A stretch of 64,000 nucleotides of DNA from JAXMBX01 sp046349635 (lineage in GTDB: Bacteria > Planctomycetota > Planctomycetia > Planctomycetales > Planctomycetaceae), in the NCBI GenBank assembly GCA_046349635.1, contig JAXMBX010000003.1, positions 138,643 to 202,642 on the forward strand. The letters run 5' to 3'. Below the pieces are notes generated by a model that saw only the letters and a list, made by a program, of their open reading frames with translations, made no database searches and was not told the origin of the DNA. Positions 8,428 to 17,128 of the stretch are shown here, piece after piece. The position numbers and the translations under genes are program-made. Numbering within the stretch: the first letter of the stretch is position 1; each line of letters begins with the position of its first letter.

Positions 8428-10542
8428 ATGAAAAACATCGACAAAGTACGGAACATTGGAATTTCCGCCCACATTGACTCGGGCAAAACCACGCTCACCG
8501 AGCGGATCCTCTTCTACAGCGGACGCATCCACCGGATGAACGAAGTGAAGGGTGACGGCGACGGCGCGACGATGGACTTCATGGACCTGGAACGGGAACG
8601 TGGGATCACGATCACCTCCGCCGCGACCAAGGTGGAATGGGAAGGGCATCACATCAACGTGATCGACACCCCAGGCCACGTGGACTTCACGGTCGAAGTG
8701 GAACGCAGTCTGCGCGTGCTGGACGGTGCGGTTCTGGTGCTGTGCGCCGTGGGTGGCGTGCAGAGCCAGTCGCTGACGGTCGACCGCCAGATGAAGCGTT
8801 ACGGCGTACCGCGGATCGCGTTCATCAACAAGATGGACCGGACCGGTGCCGATCCCAAGAACGTCATTCGCCAGATCAAGGAAAAGCTGGGCGTGACCCC
8901 GCTGCCGATCCAGCTCAACATGGGTGCGGAAGCCCGCCTGGAAGGGATGATCGACCTGGTCGAGATGAAGGCCCTCTACTATGACGGCCCGAAGGGTGAA
9001 GATATTCGCGTCGAAGAGATCCCCGAGGATTACAAGGACGAAGCGGTCGCCGCTCGTGCTGAAATGCTCGAGACCCTCTCCCTGTTCAGCGATTCCCTGA
9101 TGGAAGCGATGCTGGAAGAGCGGGAAATCTCGGCCGAGGAAATTCGTCCGATCATTCGACAGGCGACTCTGTCTCAAAGTGTGACCCCCGTCATGATGGG
9201 AACCGCGTACAAGAACAAGGGTGTGCAGACTCTGCTGGACGCCGTGCTGGCTTATCTGCCCAGCCCGCTCGACCGCACGATCCGCGCCACCGACCTGGAT
9301 GACAAGTCGGAAGAAGGTGACCACAAGGTCACGTTGATTCCGGAAGACGACAAGCCGATGGTCGCGATGGCGTTCAAGATCGTCGAAGAAGCGTTCGGCC
9401 AGTTGACCTATACCCGCGTTTACCAGGGGAAAATGGTGAAGGGTGAAACCTACACCAATACCCGTACCGGTAAGCGGACCCGTATTGGCCGTATCGTCCG
9501 TATGCACGCCGATCAGCGGGAAGACGTCGATATCGCCGGTGCCGGCGACATCGTCGCTGCCGTCGGTGTCGATTGTGCGTCCGGTGATACGTTCTGCGGT
9601 GACGGTGTGAACTACGCGTTGGAAAGCATCTTCGTTCCGGAAGCGGTCATCCGCCTGTCGGTCGAACCCTCCAAGCGGGATGGTGCCGACAAGCTGGCGA
9701 AGGCTTTGGAACGGTTCCGTCGCGAAGATCCGACGTTCCGCGTCTACACCGACGAGGAAACGGGCCAGACGATCATCGCCGGGATGGGCCAGTTGCACCT
9801 GGAAATCTACATCGAACGTATCAAGCGGGAATACAAGGTGGAATGCGTGGTGGGTGAACCGCGCGTGGCCTACCGTGAATACCCGCGTAAGACGGTCGAA
9901 TTCAACCACAAGCACAAGAAGCAGACGGGTGGTAGCGGTCAGTACGCCCACATCGTGGGGAAACTGGAACCGTTGCCTCTCGATGCCACCGAGACCTACG
10001 TGTTTGAAAACAAGGTGACGGGCGGACGTATTCCCAAGGAATACATCGAGCCGGTCAACGACGGCTTCAAGCGCGGTGTGGTCAAGGGTCCGCTGTGCGA
10101 GTGCGAAGTGGTCGGCGTGAAGATGATCCTGGAAGACGGCAGCTACCACGATGTGGACTCGTCCGAAATGGCGTTCCAGATTGCAGCGTTCAACTGCATG
10201 CGGGATACCCTCAAGGCGGCGAACATCGGTCTGCTCGAACCGATCATGAAGCTCGACGTGGAAGTTCCCAGCGAATACCAGGGGACGGTGTCGGGTCACA
10301 TCTCCAGCAAGCGCGGAGTGATCAACTCCAGCGAAGTGCGTGGGGGGACCTGCTACATTGTCGCCGAAGTGCCGTTGGCCCAGATGTTCGACTATGCGAA
10401 CGAACTTCGTTCGATGACGCAGGGTAAGGGTGGTTTCGGTATGGAATTCTATCAATACCGTCCGGTCCCGAACTCGCTGCTGGACGAAGTTGTCGCCAAG
10501 CGGAAGCAGGACAAGGAAAAACGGATGGCGATGGCCAAGTAG
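8428..10542 (+). CDS. fusA: Translation elongation factor G
   Basis: 704 residues, full length. Domain I has the P-loop AHIDSGKTT (residues 14-22), switch II DTPGH (80-84) and NKMD (134-137). Domain IV holds the TGGSGQYAH region and domain V the C-terminal GFGMEFYQYRPVP. EF-G uses GTP to move tRNAs and mRNA on the ribosome and helps recycle ribosomes. The P-loop reads HIDSGK rather than the HVDAGK of common EF-G, which resembles mitochondrial EFG1 and the spd-type EF-Gs known from spirochaetes, planctomycetes and deltaproteobacteria. It stands alone, not in an rpsL-rpsG-tuf operon, with its own terminator. Confidence 0.97.
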   Translation: MKNIDKVRNIGISAHIDSGKTTLTERILFYSGRIHRMNEVKGDGDGATMDFMDLERERGITITSAATKVEWEGHHINVIDTPGHVDFTVEVERSLRVLDGAVLVLCAVGGVQSQSLTVDRQMKRYGVPRIAFINKMDRTGADPKNVIRQIKEKLGVTPLPIQLNMGAEARLEGMIDLVEMKALYYDGPKGEDIRVEEIPEDYKDEAVAARAEMLETLSLFSDSLMEAMLEEREISAEEIRPIIRQATLSQSVTPVMMGTAYKNKGVQTLLDAVLAYLPSPLDRTIRATDLDDKSEEGDHKVTLIPEDDKPMVAMAFKIVEEAFGQLTYTRVYQGKMVKGETYTNTRTGKRTRIGRIVRMHADQREDVDIAGAGDIVAAVGVDCASGDTFCGDGVNYALESIFVPEAVIRLSVEPSKRDGADKLAKALERFRREDPTFRVYTDEETGQTIIAGMGQLHLEIYIERIKREYKVECVVGEPRVAYREYPRKTVEFNHKHKKQTGGSGQYAHIVGKLEPLPLDATETYVFENKVTGGRIPKEYIEPVNDGFKRGVVKGPLCECEVVGVKMILEDGSYHDVDSSEMAFQIAAFNCMRDTLKAANIGLLEPIMKLDVEVPSEYQGTVSGHISSKRGVINSSEVRGGTCYIVAEVPLAQMFDYANELRSMTQGKGGFGMEFYQYRPVPNSLLDEVVAKRKQDKEKRMAMAK

Positions 10543-10585
10543 GCTGTTTGCTAACGCCAATCCAAGTCTGGTGATTCAAAATGAG

Positions 10586-10619
10586 AAGCGGGGAGTCGAA
10601 AGGCTCCCCGCTTTTTTTT
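10586..10619 (+). terminator. Intrinsic terminator of fusA
   Basis: aagcggggag at 10586-10595 pairs with ctccccgctt at 10604-10613, followed by a run of T to 10619. It begins about 44 bases after the fusA stop. Confidence 0.9.
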
Positions 10620-10641
10620 GTGCCTGCAGAACTCTCTGCGA

Positions 10642-11586
10642 TTAGACCCGGGTCAGGCCGACGTGGCGGCATTCTTTCGCCAGTTGCTCTTCCAGGCGGT
10701 TAATCGGAACCATGATCCTCGCGATTTCCTCTTTCTCTGCAACGGTCAATTGCCGCTGAGGAGGACGGGGAGGACCGAAATCGACCCCGGTCTGGCGGAG
10801 GGCTTCCTTGAGCATGCTGATGTTATAGCTGTCACCCTCGCGGGCACGGAAATCTTCGATCGGCAGGATCGCTTCCTGGTAACGGAGTGCTTCCTCGTAC
10901 TGTCCCGCGGCCAGGGCGGCGTGCATCGCCAGAGTGATATGCGGACAGAGGTTCCCCGCTCCGGTCGTGTACCCGGTCGAGCCGACGAGCATGTAGAAGG
11001 GGGAGAAGCGTTCCGCGGAACCGCACAGCCATTCGATCCGACCGCCATCCTTCAGGACCGTGCGGCGGAAGTCGTGCATGTTGTTCTCGGCGTACTTCAC
11101 ACCGATGACGTCGGGATGTTCGGCGAATTCCAGCAGCAGAGCATCGCTGGGAAATGGTCCCTTCTTATAGATGAGCGTCGGAAGCTGGACCGCTTTCATC
11201 ACCTGCAGGTAATAGTCCTTCATCCCCGCTCCGGAGAGATACGGGTGGCTGAAGGGCATGAACATGATCCCATCCGCCCCGGCCTCTTTGGCTCGCTTGC
11301 CGACATCGATGGCATGGCCGACCTGCAGGCCGACGGGTGCAAAGATGACTGCCTCGGGGCCCGCACCGGCGCGGGTCGCGCGGACGACTTCGAGGATCTC
11401 GTCGGCGGTGAGGCTGTGGAACTCGCTCGTCCCCGCAGCGGGTAGAAAAACCGAAATCCCCGCTTTCGCCATCCGGGCGGAATGCTGCTTCTGCAGTTCG
11501 AACGAGATTTTTCCGTCCGCGTCATACGCCGTCAAAGGGACGAGGTGGACGGTTCGAAGTTTCTGGCGGGGAATCCTGTTTTTCAT
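10642..11586 (-). CDS. DapA/N-acetylneuraminate lyase superfamily aldolase, possibly KdgD-like
   Basis: 314 residues. It has the class I aldolase barrel pattern: VHLVPLTAYDADGKIS at the N-terminus, PAAGTSEFHSLTADE (the GTxE phosphate/carboxylate loop region), LPTLIYKKG with the conserved Tyr, and DVIGVKYAEN with the Schiff-base Lys. The PAAGTSEF(F/H)SLT stretch resembles 5-dehydro-4-deoxyglucarate dehydratase more than true dihydrodipicolinate synthase. So sugar-acid breakdown is more likely than lysine synthesis, but this is not decided. It is divergent from the CitG-like gene with 52 bases between the start codons. Confidence 0.85.
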   Translation of the reverse strand: MKNRIPRQKLRTVHLVPLTAYDADGKISFELQKQHSARMAKAGISVFLPAAGTSEFHSLTADEILEVVRATRAGAGPEAVIFAPVGLQVGHAIDVGKRAKEAGADGIMFMPFSHPYLSGAGMKDYYLQVMKAVQLPTLIYKKGPFPSDALLLEFAEHPDVIGVKYAENNMHDFRRTVLKDGGRIEWLCGSAERFSPFYMLVGSTGYTTGAGNLCPHITLAMHAALAAGQYEEALRYQEAILPIEDFRAREGDSYNISMLKEALRQTGVDFGPPRPPQRQLTVAEKEEIARIMVPINRLEEQLAKECRHVGLTRV

Positions 11587-11626
11587 TGAGTCATTCTCCA
11601 GTGTCCCAATCGAGACGTGCGGCCGA

Positions 11627-11632
11627 TATAAT
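11627..11632 (+). promoter_or_regulatory. Consensus -10 box next to the start codon of the CitG-like gene
   Basis: A perfect TATAAT ends six bases before the ATG at 11639. Transcription would begin at or next to the start codon, giving a leaderless mRNA; no ribosome-binding site is present between them. The matching -35 (about 11604-11609, tcccaa) is poor. Confidence 0.5.
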
Positions 11633-11638
11633 CGCGGA

Positions 11639-12571
11639 ATGAAATCAGTTTATCCCGTTTGGACAATTCCTGAACAGCGAATGGCGGTATTCAGCGCCTG
11701 CGTGCTGGATGTTCTCGTCGCCAAGCCGGGAAACGTCCACCAGAACGCGTCGTTTCACGACCTGACCTGGGTGGATTTTCGCCAATCCGCCGAGCAAATC
11801 TGCCGGCCTTTCGAGGAAATCCGGGAACAGGGACTCGGGCGGACGATTTATGCAGCGATTGAAGCCACGCGGAAAAAAGTCGCCAGCAATACCAACCTGG
11901 GAATCGTCCTGCTGCTGGCACCCCTGGCGATGGTTCCCTGGGAGGAACCGCTGAAGGAGAGCAATATCGGCGCGGTGCTGGGACATCTGACTGTCGAGGA
12001 TGCCTGCTGGACCTACAAGGGGATCGCCCTGGCTCAGCCGGGAGGAATGGGAAAGGCAAAAGAACAGGACGTCTCTGAAGTTCCGACGGTGACGTTGCTG
12101 GAAGCGATGCAGATGGCCGCGGACCGGGATTCGATCGCTGCGCAATACACAACCAATTACGAACTCGTACGGGAAGCGGTCGAAGCGGTTCTGGCACCGG
12201 GGAATCTTTCCCTGGAGCAATATCCGGCGGACGCGGAACAGAGAATCCTGAGATTGGCGTTATGGCTCATCTACCGGGCGCCGGACACATTGATTGCCCG
12301 CAAATGTGGTCCGGAGACAGCTCACGAAGCGGCGCGACGAGCAGCGGACGTGCTGGAGTCGGGGATCGAGCCGGAGAGATTAAGTGCTTTTGATGCGTGG
12401 CTCCGAGCGGACGGAAATCGCCGTAACCCGGGGACCACGGCAGACCTCGTCGTCGCTTGTCTGTATTATGTTTTTCGGAATCGAATCTGGCCTCTGCCGC
12501 CGACTCGAAAGATTGCCGATCTCATGGCTGCAGAAGAGATGAAGTCCACAGAAATGAGAGGGAGCTCATGA
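11639..12571 (+). CDS. CitG/MdcB-like triphosphoribosyl-dephospho-CoA synthase family protein
   Basis: 310 residues. Family motifs are clear: LVAKPGNVHQNASFHDLTWV (about residues 26-45), SNTNLGIVLLLAPLA, DTLIARKCG and a C-terminal NPGTTADLVVACLYY. Classical CitG makes the prosthetic-group precursor of citrate lyase, but no citrate or malonate lyase genes are here. The gene overlaps the next one, a pterin-synthase homologue, by four bases (ATGA). CitG-like proteins also occur in planctomycete and methylotroph gene sets linked to tetrahydromethanopterin C1 chemistry, so a role in pterin cofactor synthesis is inferred, not shown. The start at 11639 is supported by the conserved N-terminus and the promoter box. 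Confidence 0.85.
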   Translation: MKSVYPVWTIPEQRMAVFSACVLDVLVAKPGNVHQNASFHDLTWVDFRQSAEQICRPFEEIREQGLGRTIYAAIEATRKKVASNTNLGIVLLLAPLAMVPWEEPLKESNIGAVLGHLTVEDACWTYKGIALAQPGGMGKAKEQDVSEVPTVTLLEAMQMAADRDSIAAQYTTNYELVREAVEAVLAPGNLSLEQYPADAEQRILRLALWLIYRAPDTLIARKCGPETAHEAARRAADVLESGIEPERLSAFDAWLRADGNRRNPGTTADLVVACLYYVFRNRIWPLPPTRKIADLMAAEEMKSTEMRGSS

Positions 12572-13056
12572 CGGCGAATCAATACCGCGTGCGGGTCACC
12601 AAGGACCACCTGGTCTTCAGTGCGGCCCATTTCATCACGTTCAACGGCACCGTGTGCGAGCGGCTGCACGGCCACAACTGGCGCGTGGCGGTGGAAGTCG
12701 GAGGTGACCTCGATGAGAACCGCTATGTGTTCGATTTCATCGCGTTGAGGGATGCGGTTCAGGAAATTGTGAACCGACTGGACCACCGGGTTCTGCTACC
12801 GCTGCATCATCCGCTGATCCACGTCGCCGCGGGGGAGCAGGAAGTGGAAGCCCGCTTCGACACCCGCCGCTGGATATTCCCATGTGAAGATTGCATCATG
12901 CTCCCGGTCCAGAACACCACGGCGGAGGAAATCGCCGCCTGGATCGGGGGGGAGTTGCGCGGGAAGCTGCGGGTTACCTCGCACGGCAAAACCCTCTCTC
13001 TGCGGGTCGAAGTTGAGGAGAATTTCGGGCAGTGGGCGATCGTCGATTGCCTGTGA
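12568..13056 (+). CDS. 6-pyruvoyl-tetrahydropterin synthase / QueD-like protein
   Basis: 162 residues from the ATG at 12568, which overlaps the upstream stop as ATGA; GGGAG precedes it. Zn-binding and catalytic features are visible: FSAAHF (residue ~15-20 His), CERLHGHNW (catalytic Cys plus the HxH pair), FDFIALRDAV, and LDHRVLLP with the conserved Asp-His. PTPS/QueD enzymes act on dihydroneopterin triphosphate. An insertion around DTRRWIFPCEDCIML is unusual. Translational coupling with a CitG-like gene points to a dedicated pterin or C1-cofactor route rather than queuosine synthesis; this is inference. Confidence 0.88.
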   Translation: MTANQYRVRVTKDHLVFSAAHFITFNGTVCERLHGHNWRVAVEVGGDLDENRYVFDFIALRDAVQEIVNRLDHRVLLPLHHPLIHVAAGEQEVEARFDTRRWIFPCEDCIMLPVQNTTAEEIAAWIGGELRGKLRVTSHGKTLSLRVEVEENFGQWAIVDCL

Positions 13057-13242
13057 TTCGAAGCCTGACGGGATTTTCCGCGGTAGAAAACGTGGCAGAT
13101 CCGGTTTAAACCTCCGAACTGGGGATTGTGTTTTCTCCCGGCAGCCGGTCACAATAGAAGGACATCTCCTCGTTTCTCGACGTCTCATCGGATTCGCCGG
13201 TTTCACCCCTCGTTTGCGAGCCTCTTGTCCCAGGATTTCGGT

Positions 13243-13710
13243 ATGCCCGCATGTCTGATCCCCGTCGAGAGTTCCGTCTCTCCGATTCCGCTCGATAAGC
13301 CGATTATCCTGATCGGACGGCATCCGGACTGCGACGTGTCGTTACGGGAGAGCCGTAAGATTTCCCGCCGGCATTGCTGCGTCGCGCAGGTCAACTCCAC
13401 CCACGTGATTCGTGACCTGGGGAGTATGAACGGAATCCGGGTGAACGGAAAAAGAACGGCTGAAAGTGTCCTGAAAGAAGGGGACAACGTCGTAATTGGG
13501 GATGTGGAGTTCCAGTTTTCCACGAAACCTCCGGCCAAAAAGCCCGCGACCAAAGGGAAGGCCGAGGATTCCAACGCGGAGATCAGTCTCGAATTCCCCG
13601 CGGCGATCCGGGACATGGAACGGACATCTGGTCTGGAAGATCGCGAAACCCCGCTCGTCGGGCGTTCCCCGGATGCCCCCCAGCCGCGCCGAGGAAAAAA
13701 GTCGAGTTGA
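13243..13710 (+). CDS. FHA-domain protein
   Basis: 155 residues from ATG 13243. Residues about 20-90 form a forkhead-associated domain: IILIGRHPDCDVSL, SRKISRRHCCV with the Ser/Arg/His phosphothreonine-binding residues, and IRDLGSMNGIRVNGKRT with the conserved N-G. The C-terminal third is low-complexity, Lys/Pro rich. FHA domains bind phosphothreonine, usually in Ser/Thr kinase signalling, which is abundant in planctomycetes. No kinase or phosphatase gene is next to it. It is probably cytoplasmic. Confidence 0.9.
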   Translation: MPACLIPVESSVSPIPLDKPIILIGRHPDCDVSLRESRKISRRHCCVAQVNSTHVIRDLGSMNGIRVNGKRTAESVLKEGDNVVIGDVEFQFSTKPPAKKPATKGKAEDSNAEISLEFPAAIRDMERTSGLEDRETPLVGRSPDAPQPRRGKKSS

Positions 13711-13777
13711 GTTCGTTCGAAATGAGGGGCGGCGGGTTACTGCTGATCAATCGCGGAAGCCTGGCGAACGAGAGAGA

Positions 13778-13795
13778 CATTACCGAGTTGTAATG
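13778..13795. promoter_or_regulatory. Dyad CATTAC-N6-GTAATG upstream of dabA, LysR-type operator candidate
   Basis: A perfect six-base inverted repeat with a six-base spacer lies about 207 bases before dabA, directly followed by a -10-like gataat at 13797-13802. It contains the T-N11-A spacing within ATTAC...GTAAT that LysR-type regulators recognise. No regulator gene is adjacent. The rest of 13711-14001 shows no gene. Confidence 0.4.
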
Positions 13796-14001
13796 TGATA
13801 ATCTTGGTGGATCAGGACCCGCCAAGTACAAAGCAGAGGGAACACCGAAACTTCCCGCATTGACCGGATTGCCGCGGTTGTCCTGTTGCTTTGAAAAATG
13901 GGGTCAAAAAGCCTTTGGGCAGGATCGCAACCCGTCGTTTTCAAGGACGGGGATGACTGTCGTGCCAAGACTTAAAGCCAGGGACGCGATACGATACGTC
14001 T

Positions 14002-17000
14002 ATGAGCACAACTGAATTTCCCGCCTCCGAGACATCACGTGCAACACAACGACTCGGAGATTTAATTCAGCAGGCGGGGGGGCTGTTACCAATCGCCGGT
14101 CCGATCACCAACTTCGTGTTCTTGAACACGTTGCAGGCGATGGAAGACCTTCCCTTTCACGAGGGACTGTTGAAAGGGGCGGAACTCTTCGGCTGCCAGC
14201 CCTACCTGACGGAAGACCGCTATCGGGAAAAGATTGCGAAGGGCCGAATTCGGATTGATGACCTGGAGTGGGTCTTAAGGGTTGAGCTGGGAGAGACTTG
14301 CAACGAGCCCATCTGCTCGCTGGCGACCCGCCTGCAGTTTCGGCTAGCCATGCTGCAGTTTCCCCTGCTCCTCGGTCCGACGATGGAGCTCCGCTGGTAT
14401 GTCGCCCAGACCGATGCGCTCCGGCATTTGCGTCCCGAAGTCACCCAGAGCGATCGGGATCGTTTTATCGGCGAAACCAAACGCTGGGTGATGAGAGACC
14501 TGCGGGACCGGGGAGCGGACGAAACAACCGGTAAATCCTCAAGCGTGATTGATGCCAGGGGTTTGCATCTGCTGCGAGACCTGCTCCTAATGTTTGGGGA
14601 CTCGTCGATTGAATACTGGAGTGCGGAGAAGTGGGAAGCGTTCTCCCTCCAGACATTGTGGCGGATTTGCCGACAAGGCGTTCACGGACTGGAACTCCAA
14701 AAGAGGGAGGAAATACCCTCCGCACGACTCCGGAACAGTTTGCTCCGGGTGACGGGCGAAGACAGCGACTTGCTCATCAACGACGTCCTGATCCGGTATT
14801 GCGCCGCTTTTTTGGACCAGGGGCAGGCGAGCTGGAGCCTCCCCAACCGGGAACTCGGATTCTTCCGGGCATTCCAGGAACTGTATGGGCAGTCGTGCGG
14901 ACTGGAAGACCAGTGGCAGAAAGGACTCGCGGCAGAACTCAGCCGGCTCAAACGACAAGGGATCGGACCGCTGGAATCGATTGGCGAATCTCTCTCGGTC
15001 CTGGGTGTCCCGCAGGGAGAGCACGAAAAATATCTGACCGAGTCGGTCCTCGCACTTCGAGGCTGGACGGCCATGATCCGTCATATGGAAGACCGCCCCG
15101 ACCGTTTTCCGTATCCAGCTCCGCAGGGAACGTTGATTGAATACGTGGCGGTGCGACTGATCCTGGAGCGCCTCGCGGTCGCGTCCATCGCGAAAAATGA
15201 ACTCGGTTATCACGGAGACCTGGGGGGACTGAAAGCGGTGCTCCGTGACAAGGATGCTCCCGCGGAGAAATTGACGTCCGACCATCTCGCATTCCTGTTT
15301 TTCCAACTGGCCCAGGTCCTGGGATGGTCTCCTCCGGATGTCTTCCGGATGACCAAGCAGGATTGGGCGGCCCTGGTTTCAGAGCTGGATCAGTTCCCGG
15401 AGATGGAACGGCGGCGGATTTTTCACCTGGGTTTCGAACGTCGGTTTCGGGCTCAGGTTCTGGACGCAGTCAGCGTCGTTGCCAAGCGGGAGACGGAACG
15501 GGTTAAAAACCCGAAGTTTCAGACCGTTTACTGCATCGACGCACGGGAAGAATCCTTTCGACGGCATCTGGAAGAAACCGATCCGCAGGCGGAGACTTTC
15601 GGCGCGGCCGGATTTTTTAGCGTTCCGATCTATTACAAGGGGCTCACGGATGCCCACTTTGCCGCGTTGTGCCCGATCGTCGTTCGCCCCCAATTCTGGC
15701 TGACGGAAGACGTCGTCTACACATTCAGCGATATCCATGAACGGCGGGCCAAGACCCGGCGCGCGTTGGGAGAGGCGTCCCACCAGATTCACGTCCGGAG
15801 CCGCAGTTCCATCGCGGGAGCGTTCCTGGCGGGATTCGGGGTCGTCGCCTCCATACCGCTCGTCGCACGGGTCTTGTTCCCCCGGTTTACGGCACACCTT
15901 CGGAAGATGGTGGGGAGATTTGTCGAAGCCCCGCGGGTCACGCGCCTGCGAATCGAGCGGACCGCTCCCAAGCCCGGCCCCAACGAAGGTGAAATCGGAT
16001 TCACCGCCGAAGAGATGTCCAACCTCGGAGAACGGGTACTGCGTGACATCGGCCTGACCTCCGGTTTCTCCAGGCTCGTGATCTTCTGCGGACATGGTTC
16101 CTTCTGCCTGAACAATCCGCATAAATCCGCCTATGACTGCGGTGCCTGCTCCGGAGCGGCCGGCGGTCCCAATGCCCGCGCGCTCGCCATGATGCTCAAC
16201 GATCCTCGCGTCCGGGAAACACTTTACCGCCGCGGACTGAATATTCCCCGCGATACGGTGTTCCTGGGGGCACTTCACAACACGTGCAGCGACACCTTCA
16301 CGTACTATGATCTCGATCTCCTGCCGCAATCGCATCTGCAGGACTTCGAATATGCGAAAGCGACTCTGGAGAAGACCTGCGAGCGAAACGCCCACGAGCG
16401 CTGCCGCCGGTTCTACTCCGCCCCCCTCGATCTGTCTCCCGAGGCGGCGCGACTGCACGCCGAAGAACGCTCCGAGGATCTCGCACAAACCCGGCCTGAA
16501 TTCGGAAACGCCTCAAACGCGATCTGCTATGTGGGACGTCGGAAACGGGTGCGCGGCCTGTTCCTGGACCGGAGAGCGTTCATGCACTCCTACGACGCCT
16601 CCCAGGATGACGACGTCCAAACCGTGCTTTCGCGGATCCTGGGGGCCGTCGTTCCCGTCTGCGAGGGGATCAATCTCACATATTTCTTCTCGTATGTCGA
16701 TTCGGCCGGTTGGGGAGCCGGAACAAAACTGCCGCACAACGTGACCTCCCTGATCGGCGTCATGAACGGGCCCTCGAGTGACCTGCTGATCGGCCTGCCG
16801 CTGCAGGGGGTCGAGATTCACGAGCCAGTCCGCCTGTTATTCATCATCGAAGCGACTCCGGAAGCGATGCTCGCGATCATGGATCGCAATCCGCTCGTGG
16901 GGAAGATCATCCGTAACGGCTGGGTGCAGTTGTCCGTGCTCGATCCCGATTCCGCACGCATCCAGGTCTTTCGACAGGGCAAATTCTTCGACTACCAGCC

Positions 17001-17103
17001 ACAGCAAACCGATCTGCCTCATTCCGAAACCTCCCTGGACTGGTATCGGGGATGGCGTGATCATCTCGGATTTTCCCTGATCGAACCTTCCAAAGTCTCC
17101 TAA
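14002..17103 (+). CDS. dabA: Inorganic carbon accumulation protein DabA (DUF2309/UPF0753)
   Basis: 1033 residues, normal for the family. DabA is a cytoplasmic, membrane-associated, beta-carbonic-anhydrase-like Zn protein that, with the Nuo-like DabB, converts CO2 to bicarbonate one-way using the ion gradient. The four expected metal-site residues are present: Cys511 and Asp513 in YCIDAREES, His698 in FCGHGS, and Cys713 in YDCGACSG; the His-Cys spacing of 15 matches known DabA. The downstream partner begins 25 bases later. The presence of the system suggests a need for bicarbonate by carboxylases; no RuBisCO or carboxysome gene is seen. Confidence 0.95.
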   Translation: MSTTEFPASETSRATQRLGDLIQQAGGLLPIAGPITNFVFLNTLQAMEDLPFHEGLLKGAELFGCQPYLTEDRYREKIAKGRIRIDDLEWVLRVELGETCNEPICSLATRLQFRLAMLQFPLLLGPTMELRWYVAQTDALRHLRPEVTQSDRDRFIGETKRWVMRDLRDRGADETTGKSSSVIDARGLHLLRDLLLMFGDSSIEYWSAEKWEAFSLQTLWRICRQGVHGLELQKREEIPSARLRNSLLRVTGEDSDLLINDVLIRYCAAFLDQGQASWSLPNRELGFFRAFQELYGQSCGLEDQWQKGLAAELSRLKRQGIGPLESIGESLSVLGVPQGEHEKYLTESVLALRGWTAMIRHMEDRPDRFPYPAPQGTLIEYVAVRLILERLAVASIAKNELGYHGDLGGLKAVLRDKDAPAEKLTSDHLAFLFFQLAQVLGWSPPDVFRMTKQDWAALVSELDQFPEMERRRIFHLGFERRFRAQVLDAVSVVAKRETERVKNPKFQTVYCIDAREESFRRHLEETDPQAETFGAAGFFSVPIYYKGLTDAHFAALCPIVVRPQFWLTEDVVYTFSDIHERRAKTRRALGEASHQIHVRSRSSIAGAFLAGFGVVASIPLVARVLFPRFTAHLRKMVGRFVEAPRVTRLRIERTAPKPGPNEGEIGFTAEEMSNLGERVLRDIGLTSGFSRLVIFCGHGSFCLNNPHKSAYDCGACSGAAGGPNARALAMMLNDPRVRETLYRRGLNIPRDTVFLGALHNTCSDTFTYYDLDLLPQSHLQDFEYAKATLEKTCERNAHERCRRFYSAPLDLSPEAARLHAEERSEDLAQTRPEFGNASNAICYVGRRKRVRGLFLDRRAFMHSYDASQDDDVQTVLSRILGAVVPVCEGINLTYFFSYVDSAGWGAGTKLPHNVTSLIGVMNGPSSDLLIGLPLQGVEIHEPVRLLFIIEATPEAMLAIMDRNPLVGKIIRNGWVQLSVLDPDSARIQVFRQGKFFDYQPQQTDLPHSETSLDWYRGWRDHLGFSLIEPSKVS

Positions 17104-17128
17104 AAAACAGACTGGATCTGCGACTCCG

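Noticed and set aside
8326..10560. 744-codon open frame antisense to fusA
   Set aside because: A high-GC shadow of fusA; the translation is His/Asp/Val-rich noise.
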